DNA of 64,000 nucleotides from contig NZ_PGFZ01000007.1 of NCBI RefSeq assembly GCF_002923755.1, positions 45,694 through 109,693 of the forward strand. The letters run 5' to 3'. The notes under the pieces were generated by a model. It was given only the letters and a program-made list of their open reading frames with translations. It searched no databases and was not told the DNA's origin. Positions 9,764 to 21,400 of the stretch are shown here, piece after piece (within the stretch, counting starts at the first letter, position 1; every line of letters starts with the position of its first letter). The position numbers and the translations under genes are program-made. The stretch comes from Methylovulum psychrotolerans (lineage in GTDB: Bacteria > Pseudomonadota > Gammaproteobacteria > Methylococcales > Methylomonadaceae).

Positions 9764-10594
9764 ATGAAGCTTTGGGGCGTTGCTGCCCTGTTATTGTCGG
9801 TGCAGGTGCAGGCTAATTCCTGGTCGCAAGTCACACAACCCGCCATAATTGCCGATACGCCGCAAAGCATCGGCACTTATACCAGCGGTTGCCTGAGCGG
9901 GGCGGCCATCTTGCCGAAGGAGGGGTTAGGGTATCAGGTGATGCGTCTGTCAAGAAACCGTTTTTATGGCCATCCTGAATTGACGCAATTTATCGAAAAA
10001 CTCGGCCAAGCCACGGCGGCGCAAGGTTTGGGGGCGTTGTTGGTCGGTGATTTGGGGCAGGTGCGCGGCGGCCCTACGTTAAGCGGCCACCGTAGCCACC
10101 AAACGGGTCTGGACGTGGACATTTGGTTTATGCTGTCGCAACAGGCGATGCAGCGCAGTTTGACGCTCAGCGAGCGGGAATCGTGGAGTGCGCCGTCGGT
10201 TCTGGCGGCGGATGGCGATAGCATTGACCTTAGGCAGTGGACGGGCGCTAATGCCAAAGTGCTGGAGTTGGCGGCTACTATGCCGGAAGTGGACAGGATT
10301 TTTGTCAACGCCAGCGTCAAGCGCGAACTTTGCCTGCGGCGGGTGGGTAATAGCCCTTGGTTGAGAAAAATCCGCCCGTGGTGGAAGCATGACGACCATT
10401 TTCATGTGCGTTTAAAATGTCCTGCCGGTAATGCCCATTGTGCGGCACAGGAGCCTTTGCCTGCCGGTGACGGTTGCGATGCCAGTTTGGCTTGGTGGTT
10501 TTCGGATGAGGCGAAAAACCCTGCTAAAGGCGGCAAACCGTCGCCGCCACCACCGCCATTACCGGCCTTATGTAGCCGTGTATTGGCACAATAA
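9764..10594 (+). CDS. mepA: Penicillin-insensitive murein endopeptidase MepA
   Basis: A 276-residue periplasmic zinc peptidase (LAS family) that cuts D-Ala-mDAP crosslinks in peptidoglycan. A signal peptide (KLWGVAALLLSVQVQA) precedes the mature part. The zinc ligands are visible in LSGHRSHQTGLDVDIWF (His and Asp) and in HDDHFHVRLKCP near residue 215. I placed the start at the ATG at 9764 because it gives a compact signal peptide; GTG codons at 9755 and 9734 are alternatives and none has a clear ribosome site. The C-terminus ends in a proline-rich stretch that is longer than the catalytic domain requires. Confidence 0.92.
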   Translation: MKLWGVAALLLSVQVQANSWSQVTQPAIIADTPQSIGTYTSGCLSGAAILPKEGLGYQVMRLSRNRFYGHPELTQFIEKLGQATAAQGLGALLVGDLGQVRGGPTLSGHRSHQTGLDVDIWFMLSQQAMQRSLTLSERESWSAPSVLAADGDSIDLRQWTGANAKVLELAATMPEVDRIFVNASVKRELCLRRVGNSPWLRKIRPWWKHDDHFHVRLKCPAGNAHCAAQEPLPAGDGCDASLAWWFSDEAKNPAKGGKPSPPPPPLPALCSRVLAQ

Positions 10595-10729
10595 CCAGAA
10601 CTTAGGCGTTTTTTATGCGATGAAATTCACATTTTAGGACATTACTCTTTGACAAATCCTCTGTATAATAGTTCGCTATTAACGGGTTGTTTATAACTAC
10701 CCCGCCAGCCATTTATTTGAGGATAAACA

Positions 10730-11656
10730 ATGCGTCTAGCAATGACTTTAGCCGCCACTTTATTAGTGGCGGCGGTATCGCCTGCCCAAGCCGGATTGGT
10801 CGGGGCAGCGGCCAACTACAATGTGTTTGTGTTTAATAATTTCACTAGCGCCAATTCGGATACTGAAGGTAATTTGGCGGCGGGCGGTAATGTCAATATC
10901 AGCAATTATTCGGTGGCATCGAGCATTGCCGGGAACGGTTCGCAATCGCCCAATGCTGCCAGATTGGTGGCGGGCGGTACGGTCACTGCCACGAATGGTG
11001 GGGTAGGTAATGGTCAGAACGGGGCGGTTTATTCGGTAGGCGGCGCCAGTTTGACCAGTTTTACCGCGACGGGCGGTTCGTTTGTCCAAAGCTTGGTCAA
11101 TTTTTCCACGTCACAAAGCCAATACCAAAATTTGTCGACGGCTTGGAGCGGTTTGGCGACGACCGGTACGACCAGCAGCGCTTATGGTACGGTCAATTTA
11201 AGCGGCACGAATGTCGGCCTGAATGTGTTCTCTTTGAACGGCAGCACGTTAACCGGCAGCAATACCATTAATATCACTGCACCCAGCAATTCGACGGTAT
11301 TGATTAACGTGTCGGGTACGGGCGAATTTTTCCAAAATGGCCAAGTGTTTTTGACCGGTGTCGATCCTTCCCATGTCATTTACAATTTTTATAATTCGAC
11401 AGCGGTAACATTAACCGGCAGTAAAAATCCGATGGGGTCTATATTAGCCCCTTGGGCGGCGGTGACGGGCGGTTACGGGGCGTTATACGGGCAATTAATC
11501 GCCAGTTCGTTTAGCGGTAATATCGAATTCCATAATTATTTGTTCGGTGGCACGATTGCCGACGCTAATAGTGTACCTGAGCCAATGGGGCTGTGGTGGT
11601 TTGTGTTAGGCTTGGCCGGGTTGGCTTGGCATGGACGTAACCCTAAGCGTGCCTAA
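10730..11656 (+). CDS. Choice-of-anchor A family PEP-CTERM protein
   Basis: A 308-residue exported protein. An N-terminal signal peptide ends near AQAGLVG. The body (YNVFVFNNF, then GNLAAGGNVNI, and a late MGSILAPWAAV) matches the choice-of-anchor A domain. The C-terminus reads SVPEPMGLWWFVLGLAGLA followed by basic residues, which is a PEP-CTERM sorting signal recognised by an exosortase. The protein is therefore probably processed and released at, or attached to, the cell surface with exopolysaccharide. The exosortase itself is not in this window. A TATAAT lies at 10664-10669 with a TTGACA at 10649 that is too close to be its partner; AGGA at about 10721 may serve as ribosome site. A strong terminator follows. 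Confidence 0.88.
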   Translation: MRLAMTLAATLLVAAVSPAQAGLVGAAANYNVFVFNNFTSANSDTEGNLAAGGNVNISNYSVASSIAGNGSQSPNAARLVAGGTVTATNGGVGNGQNGAVYSVGGASLTSFTATGGSFVQSLVNFSTSQSQYQNLSTAWSGLATTGTTSSAYGTVNLSGTNVGLNVFSLNGSTLTGSNTINITAPSNSTVLINVSGTGEFFQNGQVFLTGVDPSHVIYNFYNSTAVTLTGSKNPMGSILAPWAAVTGGYGALYGQLIASSFSGNIEFHNYLFGGTIADANSVPEPMGLWWFVLGLAGLAWHGRNPKRA

Positions 11657-11684
11657 ATCGGTTAGCATAGAAAATCAGCCATAA

Positions 11685-11713
11685 AAAAGGCCGCATCACG
11701 CGGCCTTTTTTTT
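11685..11713. terminator. Bidirectional Rho-independent terminator
   Basis: The stem AAAAGGCCGC / GCGGCCTTTT with a 5-base loop is followed by more T on the plus strand, and by a T-run on the minus strand as well. It lies between the convergent PEP-CTERM gene (+) and the phytase-like gene (-). Confidence 0.85.
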
Positions 11714-11742
11714 GCCTAAGGATAGGGCTTTAACGATTTTGC

Positions 11743-13092
11743 TTAACCGCGGTCGGTTTTGTCGATCGGGTTGATGGTGATGGTTTGTGGGACGTAGCTG
11801 GGCAATTCGCTAGGGTCTACCGCGAAGACAAAGAATTTGTTCGGGTTGGCAACGCCGTTAAACGTCGGCAGGAAATCGTTGTCGTTAGCGATGAATAAGG
11901 TGTGTTTGGTCACACCGCCAATAACTACGTCTGGGCCGAAGGCGACGCCTTCCAATTTAGCCGGCACTTGTGTGGAAGGTACGCCATTGGCGTTTAATTT
12001 TGCCAAGACATCTAAGAACAGGGTTTTAGCGACGACAGGGGCGCTGGAAGTGATGGCGGGAGTACCGGTAATTTCCGTAGCACCTGCCAAATCGATTTTA
12101 AACAGTTTTTTAACCACGGCGGCATCACCGTTGCCTAAACCGCTGCCGTCACGTTCGTCAACCAAAAATTCGTGGCTGTTGATGGCCAAGATGTCGCTGA
12201 CGCTAGAGCCGTCAGTCAGTTTGTAAGCGTATTCGTGGGTAGTGCCAGTGGCAATGTCAATAGTGATGATACGCAGATATTTTTTGGTGTCTTGAATCAG
12301 GTTTTGTTGCATCATGCCGATCAGCGTGGTGCCGTCTGGCGTAATGGCCAATGCTTCCATGCCTTTGTTGGCTATTCTGCCGACAGTGTTGTTGGCAATT
12401 TCAGTGTCACCGACCGCGTTTAAGTTTGTCGCCGCATAGTAAGAAGGCAGAGTGAATGCTTTCATGATGCGGCCAGTGTTGCGGTGGAATTGATAGACAT
12501 AAGGGCCGTATTCGTCAGTGATGAAGACGCTGGCACCGTCTTTTGACACGCGGATGCCTTCTGGATCAAGGCGGGCATGGCTTGGGCTAGTGGAGGCGCG
12601 TGTGCCAAAATTATCGGAACGGCCTGTGTAGTAAAAGCTGGTGGCTGTGTTTAAGGCCGGTGCGCCGCCTGCTGCATAAATGCGTGGCTGGGCACTGGAC
12701 AACAACGTGGTCGCCGTTAATTCGGATGATAACAGGTAAGGCATGGAGCCGACGGTTAAAGAATCGTAGCTAGGGTTAACCGCCAAAGCCAGATTCAGAG
12801 TTTGGAAACGGTTGATGTAAGATGTGGTGTTGTCAATCGCCGCGTTATAAGCGATGGCATTCGGGCCACGGTCAGGCAGGGCAATAAAGGTGTTGCCGCC
12901 AGCATAAGCCAAACCGGAGCCGATACCGCCAAACAAGTTGCCCGCCACGCCGTTTTCTAAGGCGCCTGCGGTTCTTGCCGAAAGGTCTTGGTAGTTGCCA
13001 TCAATGGAGCCGATGGCGATTAAATCAACCGCTTGGGAAGCAGGGGCAGCCATTAATAACGGCAATAAAAAAGGCAGAAGTTTTTTGGTCAT
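11743..13092 (-). CDS. Exported esterase-like activity of phytase family protein
   Basis: A 449-residue protein with an N-terminal signal peptide (KLLPFLLPLLMAAPASQA). The motifs FIALPDRGPNAIAYN, DPEGIRVSKDGASVFITDEYGPYVY and NKGMEALAITPDGTTL are those of the 'esterase-like activity of phytase' family (PF13449), a six-bladed beta-propeller fold. The enzymatic activity of the family is poorly defined despite the name, so substrate and role are left open. Nearby genes give no pathway hint. The 285 bases upstream hold no gene. Confidence 0.85.
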   Translation of the reverse strand: MTKKLLPFLLPLLMAAPASQAVDLIAIGSIDGNYQDLSARTAGALENGVAGNLFGGIGSGLAYAGGNTFIALPDRGPNAIAYNAAIDNTTSYINRFQTLNLALAVNPSYDSLTVGSMPYLLSSELTATTLLSSAQPRIYAAGGAPALNTATSFYYTGRSDNFGTRASTSPSHARLDPEGIRVSKDGASVFITDEYGPYVYQFHRNTGRIMKAFTLPSYYAATNLNAVGDTEIANNTVGRIANKGMEALAITPDGTTLIGMMQQNLIQDTKKYLRIITIDIATGTTHEYAYKLTDGSSVSDILAINSHEFLVDERDGSGLGNGDAAVVKKLFKIDLAGATEITGTPAITSSAPVVAKTLFLDVLAKLNANGVPSTQVPAKLEGVAFGPDVVIGGVTKHTLFIANDNDFLPTFNGVANPNKFFVFAVDPSELPSYVPQTITINPIDKTDRG

Positions 13093-13330
13093 GACGGGTC
13101 TCTGAAAAGTTAGGGATTAACGCTTTGCTCTAAAGCCCTACGATTATCGTCTATGCGTGTTACTGGAATATGAATTGGCTGTGCGGTATGGGTAACGATT
13201 AAACGTTTTTACTTGGTGGGTAGGAGGGTAACGTGCGGGGAGTGCGAAAGCCTTAGCTCTTGCAGGTAGCCTATAAGCTGGGCTTCATTTTGTGTGTGGG
13301 GGGGATTAACTTTGCAATCAGTGGTGGCTA

Positions 13331-13355
13331 CCCCCGCTACTTTGCGTAGCGGGGG
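13331..13355. repeat. 10-bp perfect hairpin downstream of pyk
   Basis: CCCCCGCTAC, a 5-base loop, and GTAGCGGGGG. It lies 23 bases beyond the pyk stop on the minus strand and may terminate or stabilise the gap-pyk mRNA. No T-tract follows. The rest of the gap 13093-13377 shows nothing I can name. Confidence 0.5.
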
Positions 13356-13377
13356 CGGCTAATCGGAGCGGGGAAGC

Positions 13378-14826
13378 TTAGGGCGTGAGGCCTTGGCCGA
13401 CCACGATCACTTTCAGGGCGTTTGTGCCGCCTTTAACGCCTGTCAAATCACCTTTGGTGATAATGAACTTATCGCCGTCTTTGGCAATATTCCATTTTCT
13501 CAGTTCTTTGACGATGCTGCGGTTAACTTCGGCATGGTCTTGGGTTTCTTCCAGCTTGAAGTAAATAGGGAAGACACCGCGTAACAAGGTGGCTTTGCCC
13601 AACGTTTCTTCAACGCCGCTAAAGGCAAAAATAGGGATGGCGGAACTGATTCTGGACATCCATAACGGTGTGGAGCCAGATTCGGTCAAGGCCACAATGC
13701 CTTTAATTTTGGTGTGGTTCGCCATATACATGGCTGACATGGCAATCGCTTCGTCATCGCGGTCAAATTGGATGTTGATGCGATGATCAGATTCGCGGAC
13801 GATAGGCTGTTTTTCCGCTTCGACACAAATCCGGTGCATGGCTTCAACGGCTTTGATCGGGTGTTTGCCCGAAGCGGTTTCTGCCGACAGCATGATGACA
13901 TCGGTACCGTCGTACACGGCATTGGCCACGTCGAATACTTCGGCACGGGTCGGAATCGGGTTATCAATCATCGATTCCATCATTTGTGTCGCGGTAATCG
14001 CCACGCGGTTTAATTCGCGGGTACGTTGGATCAGTTTTTTCTGCACGGCAGGTAAGTTAGCATCGCCAATTTCCACGCCCAAATCACCCCGTGCGACCAT
14101 CACTGCATCAGACGCTAAGATAATTTCGTCCATGACCGGCTCGACAATCGCTTCGGCGCGTTCAACTTTAGAGACGATACCTGCGTAGCAACCTTGGGCT
14201 TCTAATAAGCGGCGGGCTTCGTTCAGGTCTTCGGCGCAACGTGGGAAAGACACGGCGACATAATCACATTTGATTTTGGCAACGGTGATGATGTCTTCTT
14301 TGTCTTTATCCGTTAAGGCTGCTGCCGATAAGCCGCCGCCTAACAGATTGATGCCTTTGTTGTTGGACAGGTCGCCACCGACGGCAACAGTACAGTTGAC
14401 GCGCATATCGACAACATCAACTACATCTAAGACAATCCGCCCGTCATCGAGCAACAAGCGGCTACCCGGACGCACTTCTAACGCCAGCGGTTCGTAAGTG
14501 ATGCCGACTTGGGTGTTGTCGCCCGCGAGCGGGTCAAAATTAATGTCAAGGGCGAAATCTTGGCCTTCAATCAGGTTAACTTTCGTGTCTTTGAAGCGGG
14601 CGATACGGATTTTCGGGCCTTGCAAATCGGCCAGAATACCGACCCGCCGGCCGGTTTTTCTGCTCAGCGCACGAACGGCTTCGGCTCTGGCGATATGGTC
14701 TTCAGCAGAACCATGAGAGAAGTTTAGACGCACGACATCAAGCCCTGCCTCAAACAAACCCTCAAGCACACCCGGCTTGTCAGTCGCAGGCCCGAGTGTG
14801 GCTAAAATTTTGGTCCTTCTTAACAT
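13378..14826 (-). CDS. pyk: Pyruvate kinase
   Basis: A 482-residue enzyme that converts phosphoenolpyruvate and ADP to pyruvate and ATP. It shows RRTKILATLGPATD at the N-terminus, RLNFSHGS, VMVARGDLGVEIG, the substrate-loop sequence ITATQMMESMI, and DVIMLSAETASGKHP. I start at 14826 because AGGA (14837-14834) gives good spacing and immediately precedes the gap stop codon; an ATG at 14841 would overlap gap. The tight junction indicates a gap-pyk operon, placing two lower-glycolysis steps under one promoter. Confidence 0.96.
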   Translation of the reverse strand: MLRRTKILATLGPATDKPGVLEGLFEAGLDVVRLNFSHGSAEDHIARAEAVRALSRKTGRRVGILADLQGPKIRIARFKDTKVNLIEGQDFALDINFDPLAGDNTQVGITYEPLALEVRPGSRLLLDDGRIVLDVVDVVDMRVNCTVAVGGDLSNNKGINLLGGGLSAAALTDKDKEDIITVAKIKCDYVAVSFPRCAEDLNEARRLLEAQGCYAGIVSKVERAEAIVEPVMDEIILASDAVMVARGDLGVEIGDANLPAVQKKLIQRTRELNRVAITATQMMESMIDNPIPTRAEVFDVANAVYDGTDVIMLSAETASGKHPIKAVEAMHRICVEAEKQPIVRESDHRINIQFDRDDEAIAMSAMYMANHTKIKGIVALTESGSTPLWMSRISSAIPIFAFSGVEETLGKATLLRGVFPIYFKLEETQDHAEVNRSIVKELRKWNIAKDGDKFIITKGDLTGVKGGTNALKVIVVGQGLTP

Positions 14827-14830
14827 GGTT

Positions 14831-15844
14831 TTATCCTGCATTGATTAAGGCAATAGAAGTATCGAGCATACGGTTTGAGAAGCCCCATTCATTGTCATAC
14901 CATGACAGGACTTTGACAAAGTTGCCGTCCAAGACTTTAGTCAGCGGCGCTTCGTAGATGGAAGACGCTGGGTTGTGGTTAAAGTCGGTGGAAACCAGCG
15001 GTTTTTCGTTGATTTCTAAAATGCCTTTCAAAGAACCGGCGGCAGCGGCTTTCAGGACTTCGTCGATTTCGGCTTTGCTGGTGTTTCTTGCCGCAGTGAA
15101 GGTCAAATCAACAACAGAGACGTTGATGGTTGGGACACGCATGGCGAAACCGTCCAATTTGCCGGCCAATTCAGGCAGTACCAAGCCGACTGCCGCTGCT
15201 GCGCCAGTTTTGGTTGGGATCATGGATTGGGTGGCGGAACGGGCGCGGCGCAAGTCACTGTGATAAACGTCGGTCAGCACTTGGTCGTTGGTGTACGAGT
15301 GGATAGTGGTCATTAAGCCGTGGACAACGCCGATGGCATCGTGCAACGGTTTAACCAGCGGCGCTAAGCAGTTGGTGGTGCAAGAGGCGTTGGAGATGAC
15401 GGTGTCGGTCGCTTTCAGGGTGTCGTGGTTAACGCCGTAAACGATGGTGGCATCAACATCGTCACCGCCGGGTGCTGAGATGATGACTTTTTTCGCGCCT
15501 GCGGTGATGTGTGCAGAGGCTTTGGCTTTGCTGGTGAACAGGCCGGTACATTCGTGGACAACGTCAATATCCAAGTCGCCCCAAGGCAATTTGGAGGGGT
15601 CGCGTTCGGAGAAAACTTTGATTTTATCGCCGTTGATCACCATGAATTCGCCATCAACGCTGACATCAAAAGGGAATTTGCCATGCACGGAGTCATATTG
15701 GGTTAAATGTGCATTGGTGTTGGCATCGCCTAAATCATTGATGGCGACAATTTGGATTTCATCAGTGCGGCCCGCTTCGTATAAGGCGCGGACGATATTC
15801 CGGCCAATACGACCATAACCATTGATAGCAACTTTAATTGGCAT
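14831..15844 (-). CDS. gap: Glyceraldehyde-3-phosphate dehydrogenase, type I
   Basis: A 337-residue NAD(P)-dependent enzyme interconverting glyceraldehyde 3-phosphate and 1,3-bisphosphoglycerate. The Rossmann start [18 protein letters not shown] and the catalytic-cysteine segment [13 protein letters not shown] are clear, as is [12 protein letters not shown] at the C-terminus. The start ATG at 15844 has GGAG about 9 bases upstream. It is the first gene of the gap-pyk pair. A promoter probably lies in 15845-15960, where the minus strand has several TTG- and TAT-rich hexamers, but I cannot pick one firmly. Confidence 0.97.
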   Translation of the reverse strand: MPIKVAINGYGRIGRNIVRALYEAGRTDEIQIVAINDLGDANTNAHLTQYDSVHGKFPFDVSVDGEFMVINGDKIKVFSERDPSKLPWGDLDIDVVHECTGLFTSKAKASAHITAGAKKVIISAPGGDDVDATIVYGVNHDTLKATDTVISNASCTTNCLAPLVKPLHDAIGVVHGLMTTIHSYTNDQVLTDVYHSDLRRARSATQSMIPTKTGAAAAVGLVLPELAGKLDGFAMRVPTINVSVVDLTFTAARNTSKAEIDEVLKAAAAGSLKGILEINEKPLVSTDFNHNPASSIYEAPLTKVLDGNFVKVLSWYDNEWGFSNRMLDTSIALINAG

Positions 15845-16049
15845 TTAATTTCTCCAGAGAGTGATGGGACAAAATTGACACAAACGTGTACAAATAGACA
15901 TAAACCTTGCAACTATATCAAAATATGCGGCACTTCGTCCATTGATGATAGACGTTGGTAGACGCGTACCTAAGGCTTGGGCGAAAACGCTTTAAAAAAT
16001 AACTACCTATCTTTAGGGTCAAAAAGAGTTAACAACGCTTGGTTTAATA

Positions 16050-16080
16050 GCCTGCGCCGGACGGGTAGTCCGGCGCAGGC
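16050..16080. terminator. 13-bp perfect hairpin after the chemosensory operon
   Basis: GCCTGCGCCGGAC (16050-16062), loop GGGTA, and its exact complement (16068-16080). It starts 15 bases beyond the MCP stop on the minus strand, so it is placed to end that operon. It lacks a T-tract. Confidence 0.55.
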
Positions 16081-16095
16081 TTGGGCGGATGGAGG

Positions 16096-18345
16096 CTACT
16101 CGCTGTCTTTGGGTAGGGTGAAAACCTTGACTGAAGATACCAGCAAATCGGATAAGTTCACCAGATGCTCGGTTTGTAGGCTTTGATCCTGTAATTGTCC
16201 GTAAGTCTGTTCGGTGCTTTTTTCAATTTGCTTAGCGCGTTGTACCAGACGTTGCGAGATTTCTGACTGGTTGGTAGAGCTGCTGGCGATGATCTGTACC
16301 AATTGCACCAGTTCGGCGGTGGTGTCGCGGGTTTCGCGCATTTCGTCACCCGCTTGTTGGGCGAGTTCGGTACCGCGCACCACTTGGCTGATGGCATTGT
16401 TCATGGTGGTAACGGTATCGGCTGTCTCCACTTGGATATTGTTAACCAGCGAGGAAATTTTCGAGGTCGCCTCGCGGGAGTTTTCCGCCAATTTTTGTAC
16501 TTCGTTGGCGACCACGGCAAAGCCGCGTCCTGCCTCGCCCGCTGACGCGGCGTGCATGGCGGCGTTGAGCGCGAGGATGTGGGTGCGTTCGGCAATGTCG
16601 TTAATCAAGTTGACCACGCCGCCAATTTCTTGCGAACGCTCGCCCAGCCGTTTGATCCGTTTTTCGGTCTCGCGGATCGTGTCACGGATAGAGGTGATGC
16701 CGTTAATGGTGTCCAATACCGTTTCTTGCGCCTTATCGGTGTTTTGAATGGCTTTTTCGGCGGCTTGGTTGCAGTCGGTGGCCAATTTGGCAATGGCGAG
16801 CATGGCGGACGAGGCGGCGACCAACTCAATGGAGGCCTGTGCGATCTCGCGTTTTTCATCGGTGGCCACATCAATGACCAGTGCCGATTGGCCTTGTACC
16901 TGCTGGGAGACTTGGGCGACTTCGTCGGCAATTTTGGTGACGCGCATTAACACCCGTCCGGTTTCTTCGGCGAGCATGTTTAACGCGTCGGCGACGGGGC
17001 CGGTGACGTTCTCCGCCACTTCGGCTTTGACGGTCAAGTCTTTTTGCGCCAGTTTCGCCACCGACATCAGCAGTTCGACAATGGAGTTGTTGAGCACTTC
17101 GTTTTCTTCTTCAATGCCTTGCCGAATGGTTTCGCGTTGGTCGACCATGCTGTCGAATTGGCGGCTTAAGATGCCGATTTCGTCTAAAGATTGTAGGTTG
17201 GCGCGGATGCTGTTGTCGCCTGCCGCCAGCTTTTGCATAACTTCGACCAAGAGGCCGATAGGTTGGGTAATGGAACGGATAATGAAGGCGGCAACCGAGG
17301 CGCAGGTTAAGATCAGGCCTAAGATAACGATGGAAACGACCAATAATTGTTGGTTGGCGGCTTTTATCTGCCGGTTAAACATGGCATCCAGTTCGGCGGT
17401 GCCAGCGTCAATGACGGCAAACATACCGTCAATGGCTTGGGTGTACTGTTTGTAGTAATCGGTAGAAGAATAGCTAGGGGTCGGTTTGTTAATAATTTCC
17501 GCATCGGAAAGGGCAATGGCTTTATTGACGGTTTCGGTAGCGGTTTTCAATTGCCCCAATAAGTCCGTTTCCAGTTTACCGTTATATTTGACGACCTTGT
17601 TAAAATCGCGGGTCGCCTCATAAGCTTTGGCGTTGGCGATGCTGGTCATCAGGCTTAGGCGGCCACGGTCTTGCAAAGTCAGCACTGTGGGGATAGTGGT
17701 GGGGTCTTTGCCTTGCGCCGCTTTTGCGGTCCTTGCCAATAAACCTGTACCCCAGCCTCTGGCTTGGCCTAGGTATTCGGTCAGCACAGGACTGTCAACT
17801 AAGGTGGCGCGCATTAAAAAATAGGATTCGGCATAGGGGTCGAGTGACAATTGCGAGTCGTCGACCACCAAATCCAGCACTTCCAAGACCTTGGCGATAA
17901 GTTGGGTATGGCTATCGAAGTTTTCGGGGGGGGTAACAGACTTGTCGGCCACTTTTTTAGCGATAACAGGCCAGTCTTGTTTAACGGCATCCCATGTTTT
18001 GTGCAGTTCGGCATCTTTGATGGTTTTGCTTAAGGCATCGAACTTAGCGATTTGTTGGTCAACCCGTTCTCGGCTGGCCTGTTCTTCAGCCGCCATCGCG
18101 CTGTTGCCGCTCAGTAAACCGGTCGAGGAGCCACGGTGCCTGGGTAGGGCCTGTAATAGTGTGAGCAGTTCTTTGGCCTGATAAAGGCCTTGTTGCTCGT
18201 GCTTGGTGAAATTGATTTTATCCTGTTGGTTATTGACATAGGAATAAAAAGCGACCCCTAATAAAAGCGATGCAAGCACCGCTAAAAGGCCGAATTTTTT
18301 TCTTAATGACAGGCGGCTAAACAGTTTTATCTTTTCTTGGGGCAT
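16096..18345 (-). CDS. pilJ: PilJ-like methyl-accepting chemotaxis protein
   Basis: A 749-residue chemoreceptor. One membrane helix lies near residues 18-36 ([20 protein letters not shown]) and a second near 325-350. Between them is a periplasmic, mostly helical sensing region of about 290 residues. A HAMP segment ([19 protein letters not shown]) and a second linker lead to the signalling hairpin, whose tip is near residue 585 ([18 protein letters not shown]). It is the last gene of an operon with CheA, CheW and response-regulator genes, the Pil-Chp layout used to control type IV pili. In the Pseudomonas order the receptor precedes chpA; here it follows it. Naming as PilJ is by context. The sensed ligand is unknown. 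Confidence 0.85.
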   Translation of the reverse strand: MPQEKIKLFSRLSLRKKFGLLAVLASLLLGVAFYSYVNNQQDKINFTKHEQQGLYQAKELLTLLQALPRHRGSSTGLLSGNSAMAAEEQASRERVDQQIAKFDALSKTIKDAELHKTWDAVKQDWPVIAKKVADKSVTPPENFDSHTQLIAKVLEVLDLVVDDSQLSLDPYAESYFLMRATLVDSPVLTEYLGQARGWGTGLLARTAKAAQGKDPTTIPTVLTLQDRGRLSLMTSIANAKAYEATRDFNKVVKYNGKLETDLLGQLKTATETVNKAIALSDAEIINKPTPSYSSTDYYKQYTQAIDGMFAVIDAGTAELDAMFNRQIKAANQQLLVVSIVILGLILTCASVAAFIIRSITQPIGLLVEVMQKLAAGDNSIRANLQSLDEIGILSRQFDSMVDQRETIRQGIEEENEVLNNSIVELLMSVAKLAQKDLTVKAEVAENVTGPVADALNMLAEETGRVLMRVTKIADEVAQVSQQVQGQSALVIDVATDEKREIAQASIELVAASSAMLAIAKLATDCNQAAEKAIQNTDKAQETVLDTINGITSIRDTIRETEKRIKRLGERSQEIGGVVNLINDIAERTHILALNAAMHAASAGEAGRGFAVVANEVQKLAENSREATSKISSLVNNIQVETADTVTTMNNAISQVVRGTELAQQAGDEMRETRDTTAELVQLVQIIASSSTNQSEISQRLVQRAKQIEKSTEQTYGQLQDQSLQTEHLVNLSDLLVSSVKVFTLPKDSE

Positions 18346-18414
18346 GATTCTGGCTCAATGATAGTGTAATGGGGCAATGCGTGCCGTCCATGGCTAAGCC
18401 GGGCGGTGGCGGTT

Positions 18415-21400
18415 TTAGGCCGTTGCGTGGCTGTCGATCAGGTGCTGCATTTGGGCTAATAAATCGTCTTCGCGGACGGGTTTGACCAAATACAGGGAAA
18501 TTCCTGCGGCTTCCGCCATTTTTCGGTGCATCTGTGTGGTTCTGGAGGTGATCATAATCACGGGCAAGCGGCTGAATTTGTCTCGGATACGGATATGTGA
18601 CGCAAACTCTATACCATTCATGCGCGGCATTTCCAAGTCGGTCAAGACAATATCGGGCGTGAAGGTATCCAATTGTTCGGCAGCTTCAATGCCGTCCCGC
18701 GCAGTTTGGACGTGGTAGCCGGCATCTTGCAGCAGTTGTTCCAAGGCGCGGCGTTGGCTAAGCGAGTCGTCAACGACTAGGACTTTAGGCAGGTTGGCGG
18801 TGAGTGGCAGCGGATCGGCAAAATTCAGGAAGGCGGCATAGTCAGCGTTGCTGTCTGCCATTAACAGCAATTCGGGCAAATCCACCACGGGTGCGACCGC
18901 CCCGTCGCCGAGAATGGTCGCGCCGATAAAGCCAGGAATTTTCTTAATATAAAAGCCAAAGTTTTTGATAACAATATCCAAGCCATCGGCAATGCTGTCG
19001 ACCATAACCGCCCAGCTTTGCTGGAGACCCTGCACCAATAGGGCGGTTTGGTGAAATTGTCCGACCGGACGCTGGTCGGGCAAGTGTAACAGTTTATTGA
19101 GGGTGATGACCGGATAAAGGCTATCCTCTATCAGCAGTTGTTTGCCATCGGGGCTGTCACTGAAATCATCAGGGGCCGCAAACAGGATTTGCCGGATACC
19201 TTTGTTGGCGAGGGCGATACGGTAAGGGCCGATGTGGGTCAGTAAGGCATGGGAGCGGCTTAACGGGAGCGGGATTTTCATTTCTACGGTCAAACCCACA
19301 CCCGCTACCGAGTGTAGCGCCAAGCTGCCACCTTGTGCCTGTATTTGATAGTTCACCACATCCATGCCCACGCCCCGGCCTGAGGTTTGGGTGGCTTCGG
19401 TGCGGGTCGAAAAATTAGGCCGCAGGATAACTTGTTGCAACTCCGCTTCGCTGGCTGTTTGGCCGGGGCTAAGTACCCCGCGCTGTTCGGCGACTTGGCG
19501 GATGGCGGCATAATCCAAGCCCCGCCCGTCATCCCGGACGCGCACCACGATATAGTTGCCGTCGCGGGCGAAGTCTATGGTGATGTTACCTTGTGCGGAT
19601 TTGCCAAGGCTTAGGCGTTCCTGCGGATCTTCAATGCCGTGGTCGACGGCGTTGCGTAACAAGTGCATGATAGGGTCGATCATGGCGTTAGGGGTGTTGC
19701 CGTCCACCATCATCTGTTCGCCAGTCAGCTCCAATTCGCAGTCTTTGCCGGTCAGGCGGCAAGTTTGCCGTAAGCTTCTTTGTAGGCGGTGGAAAATCGA
19801 CGAAATGGGCACTAACCGTGCCGCCATAATGGTTTCTTGGGTTTCCGTGACCAACCGTTGCTGGTCTTCCAGTAAGCGGTACATTTCCGCCAAGTCTTTG
19901 CTGGCATCCAAGTTCATTTCGCGGGCATCGAACGCCGCTTCTACCATCCGGCGGCTGGCAGTATGGAGCTCGTTGTATTGGTCCATTTCTAACGCATCGT
20001 GCAGCGGTTTGTCGGGGCTTAATGACCGCCCGGACAAGTCTTTTAAGTCGGTCAGCTGTTCCAATTCGTCGCCTAAACGGCGCAACAGCTCAAATTGCTC
20101 TTGCATCGCTTGCAATTGGTTTTTCATACGGCGCAGGCGTTCGTTGGCCTGACTATTGATAATGATATTTTCGCCTGCTTGGCGGAACAGCTGTTCGAGT
20201 TGCTCGGCCTCGATTCTGACCATCGGCGCCTGTTGTTTGTCTGCCGCATCTGTGGGGACAACTTCGGTGGCGGCAGCTTCGGCGGGCGTTGCCAAAGGTT
20301 GGGGCGGCGGGGCGGAGGCGGCGATTTCATCTAAGCCATTCAGCTCGATGCGCTTTGCCCAATCTAAAATAGCCTGCAAGACGGCAGTGGCATTATCGGG
20401 CGGCGGACTTTGCCCAAGCAGGGATTCGCTCATTGCTTCAAGACAATCGGCCGCTTCGATTAAGGTGTAGAGCAAGCCAGCTCCGGGTAAGGTGTGTTGT
20501 TCGGCGCAGGCGACCAGCACGTCTTCGAGGTAATGGGTGAGTTGGGCGACGCCTTTGATGCCGACGGTGTTGGCCGCACCTTTGACGTTATGGGCAATGC
20601 GTTGGGCAGTGTCTAAGTCCGCCAAGCTGCCGCCCGTTTTTAAGGCTTGCAGGGCGGTGGAAAAGGCTTGGGTTTGGACGGGCAGTTCCTGCAATAAGAT
20701 GGCGAGCAATTCGTGGTTGACATCATCAGGTAAGGCGAGGGTGACATCTTCCGGCGTGGCGAGTTCGATGCGGCCGATGGCCGGTGCGCTGTTGTCGGCA
20801 TCGCTACCAGTGGTTTGGAGCAGGGTCATCAGGATAGCGGCGGCTTCCATCGTGATCGGTTGCGGCCAATCGGTATGGCCCAGTTGCGCGAGCATGGGCA
20901 TACCCGCCCCGGTTTCGTTAAAACCGGACAAATAGCGGGCGACATTGGCTATCCAGTCTTGTAAGGCTTGTAATTGCGGGGCGGCAAAGCGTTCGGGCTG
21001 GTCACGGCAAAGCTGGACATTGCGGCCGATATGTTCGCAAATTAAGGCCAAGCCTTCAAATCCGGCCATTTTCGACGCGTTCACATAGCGTTCCAAATTA
21101 TCGGCAAGGCTGGCTAGCGGATCAGTTGCGCCAGCGGTATCCAGATCAATGGCGCAAAGCAGGCGTTGGATCAGTGCCGCTTCCATTTCCAGTAACTCGA
21201 CCAACTCCATCGTTTCTTTTGATAAAGAGCTAGAGGTAGCACCGTCCTCAGCCGCTTCCGGCGTTGCTTCTTCTTCATCTATAGGCCATGCGCCGGCAGT
21301 CAGGTCGGTGGTCAGTTGCTCCGCTAAGGCGGTCAGTTCGTCCTCGGTCAGGGCGATCTGTAGGTTGGGGTGGCTGATGATGCCGATGATGTCGGGAATG

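Noticed and set aside
10649..10669. TTGACA and TATAAT before the PEP-CTERM gene as one promoter
   Set aside because: The spacer is only 9 bases, too short for a sigma-70 promoter; the TATAAT may still be used with another upstream hexamer.
13331..13355. Possible CRISPR or attachment repeat
   Set aside because: It is a single inverted repeat with no spacer array or second direct copy, so I list it only as a hairpin.
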